Assembly (NCBI RefSeq): GCF_001905095.1
Contig: NZ_LWLS01000079.1
Location: forward strand, 1 to 64,000
Length of the DNA stretch: 64,000 nt
From: Micromonospora sp. CB01531
GTDB lineage: Bacteria; Actinomycetota; Actinomycetes; Mycobacteriales; Micromonosporaceae
Direction of reading: 5' to 3'
Shown here one piece after another: positions 1 through 7,257 of this stretch (positions are counted from its first letter, which is position 1; each line of letters begins with the position of its first letter). A program made the position numbers and the translations under genes. The notes beneath the pieces are model-generated. The model did no database searches. It was not told where the DNA came from and saw only the letters and a list, made by a program, of their open reading frames with translations.

Positions 1-49
1 GTCCTGAAGGGCCGAGCTTGCAGATCGTGCTCGGTGCTGGCTGCATCGG

Positions 50-1204
50 TCACGCCGCGTTTGGCAGGCTGGCGGCTGCCCAGTCCGTAGCACCGCGGGT
101 GGCGATGTTGCGGGCTGCGTTCACGTCGGCGTGCTCAGCGAAGCCGCACGACGTGCATCGGAAGGTGGATTGGTTGGGCCGGTTGGCCTTGGCGATGTGC
201 CCGCAGGCGGAGCAGCCCTGCGAGGTGTACGCCGGGTCCACGTGGACGAGGGCCAGCCCGGCCCGGGCGGCTTTGTAGGCGATGTACTGGCCGAGTTGGT
301 GGAATGCCCACGAGTGCAGGGTGACCCGCTGGGGCCGTCGGAGCCGTACCCGGTCGCGGATGCCCGTGAGGTTTTCCAGGGCGATGCCGCGGCCGGTGCG
401 TTCGGCCTCGGTCACGATCTGCTTGGCGATGCGATGGTTGGTGTCGGCCGCGAACCGGGCTTCCTTACGGCGGCGGGCCTTCAACAGCCGCTTGGCCGAT
501 TTGGTGCCGATGCGCTGGAGCTTGGCCCTCAGCCGCTGGTTGCGGTGCCTGACCCGGTTCAACCCCTTGCCGCTGTGCCGGGTCCCGTCGTTGGTGGTGG
601 CAATGTTTGCGAGGCCCAGGTCCACGCCGAGGAACCCGTCAGGCTCTTTCACCTCCATGTCAGGGATGTCGCAGGTGGCGTACAGGTACCACTTGCCGTC
701 GCGGTGCACCAGGTCGGACTCGCCCTTGCGGTGGGCGGCCAGCGTGGCGTACTGCTGCTCGGAGCAGCCGAAGCGGATGCCGGCCTGCCGCCCCGCGATG
801 GTCCAGATGGAGACCGTGCGGGTCTGCATCTGCCAGGACAAGCAGCGGTCGTCGAACGGCTGCCCGGCGTCCCGACGGAACCCGACCGGCTTCGCCTCGG
901 CGTTGCGGCGGCGTTTCGACCCGGGCTTGCCGAGGTTACCGGCACCGATGTTGGCCTTCAGGGTGGCGTACGCGCCAGCGACCTTGCGGGCGACATGGAT
1001 CGCAGGCTGAGCCGACAACCCCATCGCCTTCAGCCGACCGTAGGTGAGCCGCTGCAACGACTGCTTGCCGAACACCCGCGCCCGGTACGCCTCGCCGGAC
1101 ACCAGGTTCGCGGCCTCGTTGCACAAGCTCAGCGTGTCCCGCAACGCCGCCTCCTGGCCGGCGTCGGGGAACAGCCGCACCTGCACGACCAGCTTCACGT
1201 CCAC
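50..1204 (-). CDS. tnpB: TnpB, RNA-guided nuclease of an IS605-type element (copy A)
   Basis: 384 aa, full length for the family. The RuvC-like nuclease centre is visible: Asp195 in GVDLG, Glu277 in ALENLT and Asp360 in HADVNAARN. A four-cysteine zinc finger (CSACG at 331-335, CTSCG at 350-354) sits between the last two. TnpB proteins cut DNA using a guide RNA made from the element's right end and favour element retention; they do not perform transposition themselves. The start is GTG at 1204. A TATACT -10-like hexamer (1210-1205) abuts it, so GTG at 1198, six bases downstream of the hexamer, is an alternative leaderless start. tnpA is divergent 17 bases away. All catalytic residues are present, so it may be active. 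Confidence 0.95.
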   Translation of the reverse strand: MDVKLVVQVRLFPDAGQEAALRDTLSLCNEAANLVSGEAYRARVFGKQSLQRLTYGRLKAMGLSAQPAIHVARKVAGAYATLKANIGAGNLGKPGSKRRRNAEAKPVGFRRDAGQPFDDRCLSWQMQTRTVSIWTIAGRQAGIRFGCSEQQYATLAAHRKGESDLVHRDGKWYLYATCDIPDMEVKEPDGFLGVDLGLANIATTNDGTRHSGKGLNRVRHRNQRLRAKLQRIGTKSAKRLLKARRRKEARFAADTNHRIAKQIVTEAERTGRGIALENLTGIRDRVRLRRPQRVTLHSWAFHQLGQYIAYKAARAGLALVHVDPAYTSQGCSACGHIAKANRPNQSTFRCTSCGFAEHADVNAARNIATRGATDWAAASLPNAA

Positions 1205-1221
1205 AGTATACCGTCTGGCCT

Positions 1222-1653
1222 ATGTCACCCCGATGGACCCCAGACCCCGACGTCCGGCGAGGCCGCAGCGTCGTCTACAACCTGCACGTCCATCTTGTCT
1301 TCGTCACCAAGTCCCGGCGGGACGTGCTCAACGACGCCATGCTCACTCGGTGCGGGCAGATCATGGCTGACGTGTGCGCGAAGCTCGGCGCGGAACTGCG
1401 GGAGTTCAACGGCGACCACGACCACGTCCACCTGCTCGTCCACTACCCACCGAAACTACCGATCTCAACCCTGGTCAACCGGCTCAAGGGCGTCTCCGCG
1501 CACTACCTGCGGCAGGAGTTCACCGGCCGGATCAACCGGCACATCATGCACGGCCACCTGTGGTCGCCGTCGTACTTCGCCGGATCGTGCGGTGGAGCAC
1601 CCCTCGCCGTCATCCGTGAGTACATCGAAAACCAGAAACGTCCAGGCTCGTGA
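1222..1653 (+). CDS. tnpA: TnpA, Y1 HUH transposase (copy A)
   Basis: 143 aa, normal for IS200/IS605 TnpA. The HUH motif is HVH at residues 68-70 and the likely nucleophile is Tyr124 in REYIENQ. The family moves single-stranded DNA by cleaving next to subterminal hairpins. The ATG at 1222 follows the short divergent promoter shared with tnpB. Compared with copy B it lacks an 11-residue insert after VFVT, and its form (VTKSRRDV) looks like the usual family sequence. The protein looks intact, but the hairpin it would act on at this end is damaged. Confidence 0.93.
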   Translation: MSPRWTPDPDVRRGRSVVYNLHVHLVFVTKSRRDVLNDAMLTRCGQIMADVCAKLGAELREFNGDHDHVHLLVHYPPKLPISTLVNRLKGVSAHYLRQEFTGRINRHIMHGHLWSPSYFAGSCGGAPLAVIREYIENQKRPGS

Positions 1654-1689
1654 CGCGATTCGAAGGGACCGGGATTCCTCGCTAGGCCA

Positions 1690-1899
1690 GGTTGAACTCT
1701 TCTTCGACCTGGTGTTCGTCTTCGCGCTCGCCCGGATCGGGACCCGCGCCTTCGAGGACCTGGCGGTGGCGCCGGGACACGGAATCGTGTGGCGGGCGGT
1801 CACCGAGGGCGGCAAGACCCTGCTGCTGGGGCTCGCGCTCTGGGCGGTCTGGCAGGGCACCGCGTGGACGACCAGCCAGTACGACGCGTACCACACAGC
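1690..1899 (+). pseudogene. ltrA fragment, both ends lost
   Basis: One frame encodes about 70 residues (VELFFDLVFVFALARIG onward, to SQYDAYHT) nearly identical to the start of the intact LtrA at 2421. Homology begins at the IS copy A boundary and stops after YHT at about 1899, where the sequence changes to antisense of an LLM oxidoreductase gene. It is the remains of a third member of the tandem ltrA array. There is no start codon and most membrane segments are gone, so no function is expected. Confidence 0.9.
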
Positions 1900-2261
1900 G
1901 CGGCGCGCAGGAAGCGCAGCATGTCCCTGGTCCGCTGGTACGGCTCCTCAAACCGGCCGGCGTTCCAGTCACGGACGAGCACCGGCGAGGACGCGCCGAT
2001 GCCGAGGGCGAACCGGCCGGGGGCGGCCTCGGCGAGCGCGGCGGCGCTCATCGCGAGCAGCCCGGGCCCTCGGGTGAAGACCGGGGCGATCGCCGTGCCG
2101 AGGCGCAGCCGGGGTTGCCACGCGGCGGCGAGCGCCAGCGGCGTGAACGCGTCGGCCCCGGCCACCTCCGACGACCAGACGTCGGTGAAGCCGGCCCGGT
2201 CGAGGGCCGCGTAGACCGGGGCGTGGTCGGCGAGCGGGATGCCGCTCAGCGGAACCGTCAT
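1900..2261 (-). pseudogene. 5' fragment of an LLM-class (F420-dependent type) oxidoreductase gene
   Basis: Reading on the minus strand from ATG 2261 (or GTG 2279) gives about 120 residues typical of the luciferase-like F420-dependent family: MTVPLSGIPLADHAP, FTDVWSSEVAG, PRLRLGTAIAPVFTRG, GRFALGIGASSPVLV and QRTRDMLRFLRAAL. At about 1900 homology ends at the ltrA fragment junction, and the frame runs on into antisense ltrA. Family members are about 280-350 aa, so more than half is missing. The N-terminal part alone cannot complete the TIM barrel. Confidence 0.85.
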
Positions 2262-2375
2262 GCCCCATCTGATCGTCACTGGTCGATCGTGCCCGCTCGC
2301 CGTCCCCCTGAGCAAGATCCGGACCGGTCCCGACCCGATCGAAAAGCACGATAGACGCCAACAGAACCGGAAAGA

Positions 2376-2391
2376 GTGTTACGACTGCCAG
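2376..2391 (+). promoter_or_regulatory. Conserved 16-base leader block upstream of first intact ltrA
   Basis: GTGTTACGACTGCCAG occurs here and again at 3759-3774, 45-48 bases before each ltrA ATG. Both copies are preceded by accgga and, 11-12 bases before that, by cgata. The flanking DNA and the LtrA N-termini have diverged, so this block is better conserved than its surroundings. It is in frame with ltrA (GTG then TTA, a rare Leu codon here) and could instead be an N-terminal extension, but ATG 2421 has the better ribosome site. Confidence 0.55.
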
Positions 2392-2420
2392 ATGGGCTGG
2401 ACCGACGGGGGGAGGCGACC

Positions 2421-3635
2421 ATGACGGCCGCCGAACCGCCGGGTCGGCTGCAAAGCGAGGACGCCGCGAAACGGGCGACCTTCCTCGAACTCTTCTTCGA
2501 CCTGGTGTTCGTCTTCGTGCTCGCCCGAATCGGGACCCGCGCCTTCGAGGACCTGGCGGTGGCACCGGGACACGGAATCGTGTGGCGGGCGGTCACCGAC
2601 AGCGGCAAGACCCTGCTGCTGGGCCTCGCGCTCTGGGCGATCTGGCAGGGCACCGCATGGACGACCAGCCAGTACGACGCGTACCACACCTCGATCCAGG
2701 CCATCGTGATCATCGCCCTGGTGGGCAGCATGGTGATGGGGGTGGCGATCCCCCGGGCGTTCGCCCAGGCCGGGCTCGCCTTCGCCGTCGCGTACGTGGT
2801 GACGCAGGTGAGCCGGCCGGTGATCCTGCTGGCGGCGCTGGGCGGGCACCCGTACCGCCGGGTGAAACAACGCATGCTGATCACGTTCGGGGTGACCGGC
2901 GTGCTCTGGTTGACCGGGGCGTTCCTGCCCACCGTGCCGCGGGTGGCGCTCTGGGCGACCGCCCTCGCCCTGGAGGGTCTGGCGATGCGGACCGGCTGGC
3001 CGGTGCCCATGATGGGCCGCTCTGCCATCTCCCGCTGGGACATCGCCGGGGAGCACCTGGCCGAGCGGTACCAGCAGTTGTTCCTGGTCGCGCTCGCCGA
3101 GTCGATCCTCGTCGCCGGCCTGGAATTCAGCGAGCGGCCCCCCGGCCTGTACAGGGCCGCCGCCTTCGCCACAGCGCTCGTCACCTCGGTGCTGCTGTGG
3201 CGGATCTACGTGCAGCGGGCCGGGCAGATCCTGGCCGAGGCGGTGACGAAGGCCGCCCATCCCGCCACCATCGGCCGGTCTGCCGCCGACACCCACCTGG
3301 TGATGGTGATCGGCGTGGTCGCCACCGCGATCGGCTTCGAGCTGGTCGCCGACCATCCGGCAGGGCACAGCCACAGCGTGTGGGTCGCGATGACCCTCGG
3401 GGGCCCGGCGCTCTTCCTGGCCGGTCGGGCCCGCTTCGAGTACGAGGTCTTCGGCCGCGTGTCGCCGTCGCGCTGGGTGGCCATCCTGGTTCTCCTGGCG
3501 TCGGCGCCGCTGCTGCTGCACGTGGCGACCTTGGCGTCCGGGGTGGCTGCCGCCGTGGTGCTGTTCGGGGTGGCGGTGGCCGACGCCCGCCGGGCCCGGG
3601 GTCGCCCACCCGAGGAGGCCGCCCCACCGTTCTGA
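2421..3635 (+). CDS. ltrA: LtrA-family (low temperature requirement A) membrane protein 1
   Basis: 404 aa, PF06772-type. It opens with the hallmark FLELFFDLVFVFVLARIG near residue 20, followed by many hydrophobic segments (about 10-12 predicted by eye) and the conserved stretches TTSQYDAYH, SAISRWDIAGEHLAERY and GRARFEYEVFGRVSPSRW. The family is named from a Listeria cold-growth mutant; its biochemical role is unknown. ATG 2421 is chosen because GGGGGAGG lies 5-12 bases upstream; in-frame GTG 2376 would add 15 residues. It is followed at 3807 by a close paralogue and preceded by a third, broken copy. Confidence 0.9.
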   Translation: MTAAEPPGRLQSEDAAKRATFLELFFDLVFVFVLARIGTRAFEDLAVAPGHGIVWRAVTDSGKTLLLGLALWAIWQGTAWTTSQYDAYHTSIQAIVIIALVGSMVMGVAIPRAFAQAGLAFAVAYVVTQVSRPVILLAALGGHPYRRVKQRMLITFGVTGVLWLTGAFLPTVPRVALWATALALEGLAMRTGWPVPMMGRSAISRWDIAGEHLAERYQQLFLVALAESILVAGLEFSERPPGLYRAAAFATALVTSVLLWRIYVQRAGQILAEAVTKAAHPATIGRSAADTHLVMVIGVVATAIGFELVADHPAGHSHSVWVAMTLGGPALFLAGRARFEYEVFGRVSPSRWVAILVLLASAPLLLHVATLASGVAAAVVLFGVAVADARRARGRPPEEAAPPF

Positions 3636-3758
3636 GGAAGATGCCGCCCCCGACCGACGCCCCGACCACGCCGGGCGAGTGGACTGCGGCGTGCCGGCGA
3701 GCCGGCACCGCCCTGGTGACGGCAATCCAGGCGATACGGGCCGGAGCACCGGAGGCGC

Positions 3759-3774
3759 GTGTTACGACTGCCAG
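3759..3774 (+). promoter_or_regulatory. Conserved 16-base leader block upstream of second ltrA
   Basis: Exact second copy of GTGTTACGACTGCCAG (first at 2376). An upstream accggaggcg resembles a ribosome site but is only 3 bases from the GTG. The block continues with near identity (gtggcctgga versus atgggctgga). The distance to the ATG at 3807 is 48 bases. It is either a shared operator or untranslated leader element, or a recent duplication trace. Confidence 0.55.
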
Positions 3775-3806
3775 GTGGCCTGGAGCTACGGCGGGAACTG
3801 CCGACC

Positions 3807-5042
3807 ATGACGACCGGTGACGAGACCGGTGGGCAGGTCGATCGCGAAAAGCGCACAAGCGCCGCGGCGGTGTCGACCCGCGCCACGTTCCTGGAGCTCT
3901 TCTTCGACCTGGTGTTCGTCTTCGCGCTCACCCGCATCACCGCTCGTTCCTTCCAGGACCTGGCCCTGGAGCCGGGCGGGACCACGGGGTTCTCGCCGAT
4001 CACCGGCGGCGGCAAGACCCTGCTGCTGCTGTTGGCGCTGTACACGGTGTGGCAGGGCACCGCCTGGACCACCAGCCGGTACGACCCGTACCACACCTCG
4101 ATCCAGGCGATCGTGATCATCGCGTTGGTGGGCAGCATGGTGATGGGGGTGGCCATCCCCCGCGCGTTCAGGGTGACCGGCCTGGCGTTCGCGGTCGCGT
4201 ATGTGGTCACGCAGGTCTCCCGACCGCTGATCCTGATGATCACCCTGGGTCACCATCAGAACCGGCGGCTCAAGGTGCGGATGCTGATCACGTCCAGCGC
4301 GACCGGGGTGCTCTGGCTGGTCGGGGCGTTCGTGCCGACCAACCCTCGGATCGTGCTGTGGGCGGTGGCGTTGGGCATCGAGTACCTGGCGGGGCGCACG
4401 GGCTGGCCGGTGCCTGGACTGGGGCGGTCCGCCATCTCCCGCTGGGACATCGCCGGGGAGCACCTGGCCGAGCGCTACCGGCAGTTCTTCCTGGTCGCGC
4501 TCGGTGAGACGATCATCGTGGCCGGGTTCTCCTACAGCGCGCGTCCGTTCAGCGCCAACCCCACCATCGCCTTCGCCATCGCGCTGCTCACCTCGATCCT
4601 GCTCTGGCGGATCTACTTCCAGCGGGCCGGACAGATCCTCGGCGAGGCGGTCCTCAAGGCGCGATACCCCGCGACGATCGGCCGGTCCGCCGCCGACACC
4701 CACGGCGTCATGCTGGTCGGTATTGCCGCTATCGCCATCGGTTATCAGCTGACCATCGAGCATCCGCTGCATCGGACCGAGGCGGCCTGGGTCGTGTTGA
4801 TCATCCTCGGCCCGGCAGTCTTTCTGGCCGGTCGGGCCCGGTTCGAGTACGAGGTCTTCGGCCGGGTGTCGCCGTCCCGGTGGATCGCGATGCTGGTCCT
4901 GCTCGCCTCGGTGCCGCTGCTCCTGCGTTACCCGCCGCTGATCGCCTCGGCCGTGTCCGCCGTCGTGCTGGCTGCGGTGGCGTTGGCCGACGCCCGCCGG
5001 GCGCGGGGCAAGCCGCCGGAGGCGGCCAAGCCGCCCTTCTGA
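3807..5042 (+). CDS. ltrA: LtrA-family membrane protein 2
   Basis: 411 aa. Same architecture as the neighbour at 2421: FLELFFDLVFVFALTRI near residue 30, TTSRYDPYHTSIQ, SAISRWDIAGEHLAERYRQ, GRARFEYEVFGRVSPSRW, and about a dozen hydrophobic helices. The first 27 residues (MTTGDETGGQVDREKR onward) are unrelated to those of the first copy, while the membrane core is very similar, indicating tandem duplication followed by N-terminal drift. The ribosome site before ATG 3807 is weak (gcgggaactgccgacc). The gene lies 171 bases after the first copy, with its own copy of the leader block, so it may have its own promoter. Biochemical function is unknown. Confidence 0.9.
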   Translation: MTTGDETGGQVDREKRTSAAAVSTRATFLELFFDLVFVFALTRITARSFQDLALEPGGTTGFSPITGGGKTLLLLLALYTVWQGTAWTTSRYDPYHTSIQAIVIIALVGSMVMGVAIPRAFRVTGLAFAVAYVVTQVSRPLILMITLGHHQNRRLKVRMLITSSATGVLWLVGAFVPTNPRIVLWAVALGIEYLAGRTGWPVPGLGRSAISRWDIAGEHLAERYRQFFLVALGETIIVAGFSYSARPFSANPTIAFAIALLTSILLWRIYFQRAGQILGEAVLKARYPATIGRSAADTHGVMLVGIAAIAIGYQLTIEHPLHRTEAAWVVLIILGPAVFLAGRARFEYEVFGRVSPSRWIAMLVLLASVPLLLRYPPLIASAVSAVVLAAVALADARRARGKPPEAAKPPF

Positions 5043-5091
5043 ACCATCGCCCCGCGGCCTGCGCGGGATCGTCCGAACCTGCTGCCGGCGC

Positions 5092-5097
5092 TACCAT
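5092..5097 (+). promoter_or_regulatory. TACCAT -10 element of a leaderless start
   Basis: TACCAT fits TANNNT and ends six bases before the GTG at 5104, with no Shine-Dalgarno sequence between. This is the spacing expected when transcription starts at the start codon. Confidence 0.5.
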
Positions 5098-5103
5098 CCG
5101 CGC

Positions 5104-5949
5104 GTGACCTTCTCGATCGTGGCGCGCTCCGCCGACAGGCGCCTGCACGGCGTCGCCGTGGCCAGCAAGTTCCTCGCCGCCGGTGCGCTGGTCTCGGCCG
5201 CCGAGGCCGAGGTGGGCGCCGTGGCCACCCAGGCGCACGTCAACCTGGCCTACCGGTCGCAGGGGCTGGCGCTGCTGCGGACCGGCGTGGCCCCGGCGGA
5301 CGTGGTGGCCGGCCTGGTCGCCGCCGACCCGGGCCGGGACGACCGGCAGCTCGGCGTCGTCGGGACAACCGGCGACGGGGCCACCTGGACCGGGCCGCGC
5401 TGCCACCCGTGGTCCGGCGGCCAGGCCGGTGACGGCTGGGCGGCACAGGGCAACATCCTGGCCGGGCCGCAGGTCATCGACGCGATCCGGGACGCCTGGC
5501 TGGGCGGGGCCGAGCTGCCCTTCCCCCGGCGGCTGCTGGCCGCGCTGCAGGCCGGTGACCGGGCGGGCGGTGACCGGCGCGGCCGGCAGAGCGCCGGCCT
5601 GCTGGTGGTGCAGCACCGTGGCGGCTACGCCGGCACCGGCGACGAGCTGGTCGACCTGCGGGTGGACGACCACCCCGACCCGGTCACCGAGCTGGGCCGC
5701 CTGCTCGACACGCACACCATGCTCTTCGGCAAGCCCAATCCGGCCACCCTGCGGGACCTCGCCGGCCCGCTCGCCGACGAGGTGGCCGCGCGCCTGGCCG
5801 CCGCCGGCCACCCGGTCGGCCCGGCCGGCCTGGACGACGCGCTCGCCTCCTGGGCCGGGGTGGAGAACCTTGAGGAGCGCCTCGTTCCCGGCCGGATCGA
5901 CCCGATCGTCCTGGACCACCTGCGGCGCACCACCCCGGCCGACCGCTGA
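5104..5949 (+). CDS. DUF1028 family protein (Ntn-hydrolase-like)
   Basis: 281 aa. It begins TFSIVARSADRRLHGVAVASK and contains GAVATQAHVNLAYRSQGLALL, QLGVVGTTGDGATWTGPRC and GWAAQGNILAGPQVI, the characteristic DUF1028 (PF06267) pattern. Family members resemble N-terminal nucleophile hydrolases in fold, but their substrate is not established. The C-terminal part is a short helical region. The GTG start has a TACCAT element six bases upstream and no ribosome site, suggesting a leaderless message. It stands alone, convergent with the next gene. Confidence 0.88.
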   Translation: MTFSIVARSADRRLHGVAVASKFLAAGALVSAAEAEVGAVATQAHVNLAYRSQGLALLRTGVAPADVVAGLVAADPGRDDRQLGVVGTTGDGATWTGPRCHPWSGGQAGDGWAAQGNILAGPQVIDAIRDAWLGGAELPFPRRLLAALQAGDRAGGDRRGRQSAGLLVVQHRGGYAGTGDELVDLRVDDHPDPVTELGRLLDTHTMLFGKPNPATLRDLAGPLADEVAARLAAAGHPVGPAGLDDALASWAGVENLEERLVPGRIDPIVLDHLRRTTPADR

Positions 5950-5954
5950 CCCGC

Positions 5955-5973
5955 CGGCCGGCGACGCCGGCCG
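5955..5973. terminator. GC-rich hairpin between convergent genes
   Basis: CGGCCGGC and GCCGGCCG pair as 8 bp around a 3-base loop, just after the DUF1028 stop and 55 bases before the end of the minus-strand isomerase gene. There is no T-run, which is common in actinomycete terminators. Confidence 0.5.
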
Positions 5974-6027
5974 CCAGGCGAGCGCTCCCGCCTGTCGGCG
6001 CCCGGCGCGGCGGCCCCGCCGGAGCGG

Positions 6028-6699
6028 TCAGCCGCCGAAGGAGAGCCAGCGGAACCCGGACCGGTCGACCAGGGTCCGCTCCCGGTCGGTGAGCGGCGCC
6101 CGGCCGGTGGCCTTGCGGACCAGGGTCAGCGGGTCCCAGCCGAGCCCGTCCGGCACCGGCCGGCCGTTGGTCAGGAGGTCCGCCACCACCTGCGCCGCCG
6201 TCGGGGTCAGCCAGGGCCGCCGGTCCAGCGCGTCGGCCAGGTCCAGGCCGTGCACCCCGACCTCCACCACCCGGGTACGCAGGAACTCGGTGAGCGTCAT
6301 CGCATCGCCGTGCCGGGTGCGGACCAGCCGCCCCGGCGGCTGCGCGGCGACCGCCGCGTCGGCCGCCCGCCAGGCCCGCGCGAAGCCGTCCGCCACCTCG
6401 GCTACGCCGGCCAGCTGGCGCGCCTCCCGTCGGGCACTGTCGATCCGGGCGCTGTCCACCTCCGGGGTGAACTTGGCGGCCCCGAAGTAGCCGGCGGCAT
6501 CCACCTCCGCCCGCTCGGGCGCCGGGGCGGCGAGCATGTCAACGAGGCGTCCCGCGCCGGTCGACACGTGTGCCAGCAGGTCGCGGACCGCCCAGGGTGG
6601 GCAGGGCGTGGGCCGGTCCAGGTCCGCCTCGGCCAGGCCCCGCAGCACCTCCTCCAGCCGCCCGCACTCGTCCCGGAACGCCACTCGTACGGTCTCCAT
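6028..6699 (-). CDS. Maleylpyruvate isomerase-family mycothiol-dependent enzyme
   Basis: 223 aa. The N-terminal DinB-like/MDMPI fold is seen in FRDECGRLEEVLRGLAEADL and PTPCPPWAVRDLLAHV; the latter His is a usual metal ligand in this family. GVHGLDLADALDRRPWLTPTAA is the typical second helical part. These enzymes use mycothiol as cofactor for isomerisation or transfer, but the substrate here is unknown. ATG 6699 has GGGAGGGG eight bases upstream; upstream in-frame codons lack homology. It is divergent from the PEBP gene at 6805. Confidence 0.85.
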   Translation of the reverse strand: METVRVAFRDECGRLEEVLRGLAEADLDRPTPCPPWAVRDLLAHVSTGAGRLVDMLAAPAPERAEVDAAGYFGAAKFTPEVDSARIDSARREARQLAGVAEVADGFARAWRAADAAVAAQPPGRLVRTRHGDAMTLTEFLRTRVVEVGVHGLDLADALDRRPWLTPTAAQVVADLLTNGRPVPDGLGWDPLTLVRKATGRAPLTDRERTLVDRSGFRWLSFGG

Positions 6700-6804
6700 G
6701 GGCCCCTCCCGGTCGGCTGCCTGGCCTGCCAGCCTGCCACCCGCCGTTTCGTCGCCCACCCGCCGGGTACGCGCGGCGGGACGACGAGGAGGAGGCGCGG
6801 AAAG

Positions 6805-7257
6805 ATGGCCGGCATCATGCTGCGGAGCACCGCCTTCAACGACCACGACCTGCTACCGGGACGCTTCTCCCGCGAGGGCGGAAACGTCTCGCCGCCCCTG
6901 GAGTGGTCCCAGGTCCCCGACGCGGCCTGCGAGCTCGTGCTGTACGTCGAGGACCCGGACGCCGGAAAGACTCCTTTCCTGCACTGGCTGGTGACCGGGA
7001 TCTCGCCCCGGTCCGGCGGGGTCGCCGAGGGCGGCGTGCCGCTGGGCGGCCAGGAGTGGCCCAACGACTTCGGCAGCACCGGGTGGGGCGGCCCGCACCC
7101 GCCGGCGCACGAGGACCCGCACCGGTACTTCTTCCGGCTCTACGCCCTCGAGCGGCCGCTGGAACTGCCGGAGACACCCCAGGTCACCGACGTGCAGCGG
7201 GCGCTGACCGACAAGGAGATCGCCAGCGGCACCATGGTCGGCACCTACTACCGCTGA
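6805..7257 (+). CDS. YbhB/YbcL family PEBP-like protein
   Basis: 150 aa. Phosphatidylethanolamine-binding-protein fold: FSREGGNVSPPLEWSQVPD, LVLYVEDPDAGKTPFLHWLVTGI (the DPD-HW ligand pocket), GPHPPAHEDPHRYFFRLYAL (GPxPP-HRY), and TDKEIASGTMVGTYYR at the end. These are small cytosolic proteins of the Raf-kinase-inhibitor-like family; bacterial function is poorly defined. ATG 6805 follows GAGGAGGAGG. The stop (7255-7257) directly abuts the stop of the PAP2 gene on the other strand, leaving no terminator space. Confidence 0.93.
   Translation: MAGIMLRSTAFNDHDLLPGRFSREGGNVSPPLEWSQVPDAACELVLYVEDPDAGKTPFLHWLVTGISPRSGGVAEGGVPLGGQEWPNDFGSTGWGGPHPPAHEDPHRYFFRLYALERPLELPETPQVTDVQRALTDKEIASGTMVGTYYR

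Larger units (their letters stand above)
1..1690 (-). mobile_element. IS200/IS605-family element, copy A (left end cut by window)
   Basis: The element has divergent tnpB (minus) and tnpA (plus), as in IS605. The end beyond tnpB (RE side) starts before base 1. The end beyond tnpA (LE side) lies near base 1690, where ltrA coding sequence begins. The sequence matches copy B (26.9-28.7 kb) throughout both genes. The LE side is reduced: copy B has a CCCGGC/GCCGGG hairpin after tnpA, while here only the distal half (ccgggattcct, from about 1669) remains and about 14 bases including the left arm are missing. Exact ends cannot be fixed without empty-site comparison. Confidence 0.85.

Noticed and set aside
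2379-3749. 456-codon minus-strand frame over ltrA
   Set aside because: Shadow frame rich in Gly/Arg/His; the plus frame encodes a complete LtrA.
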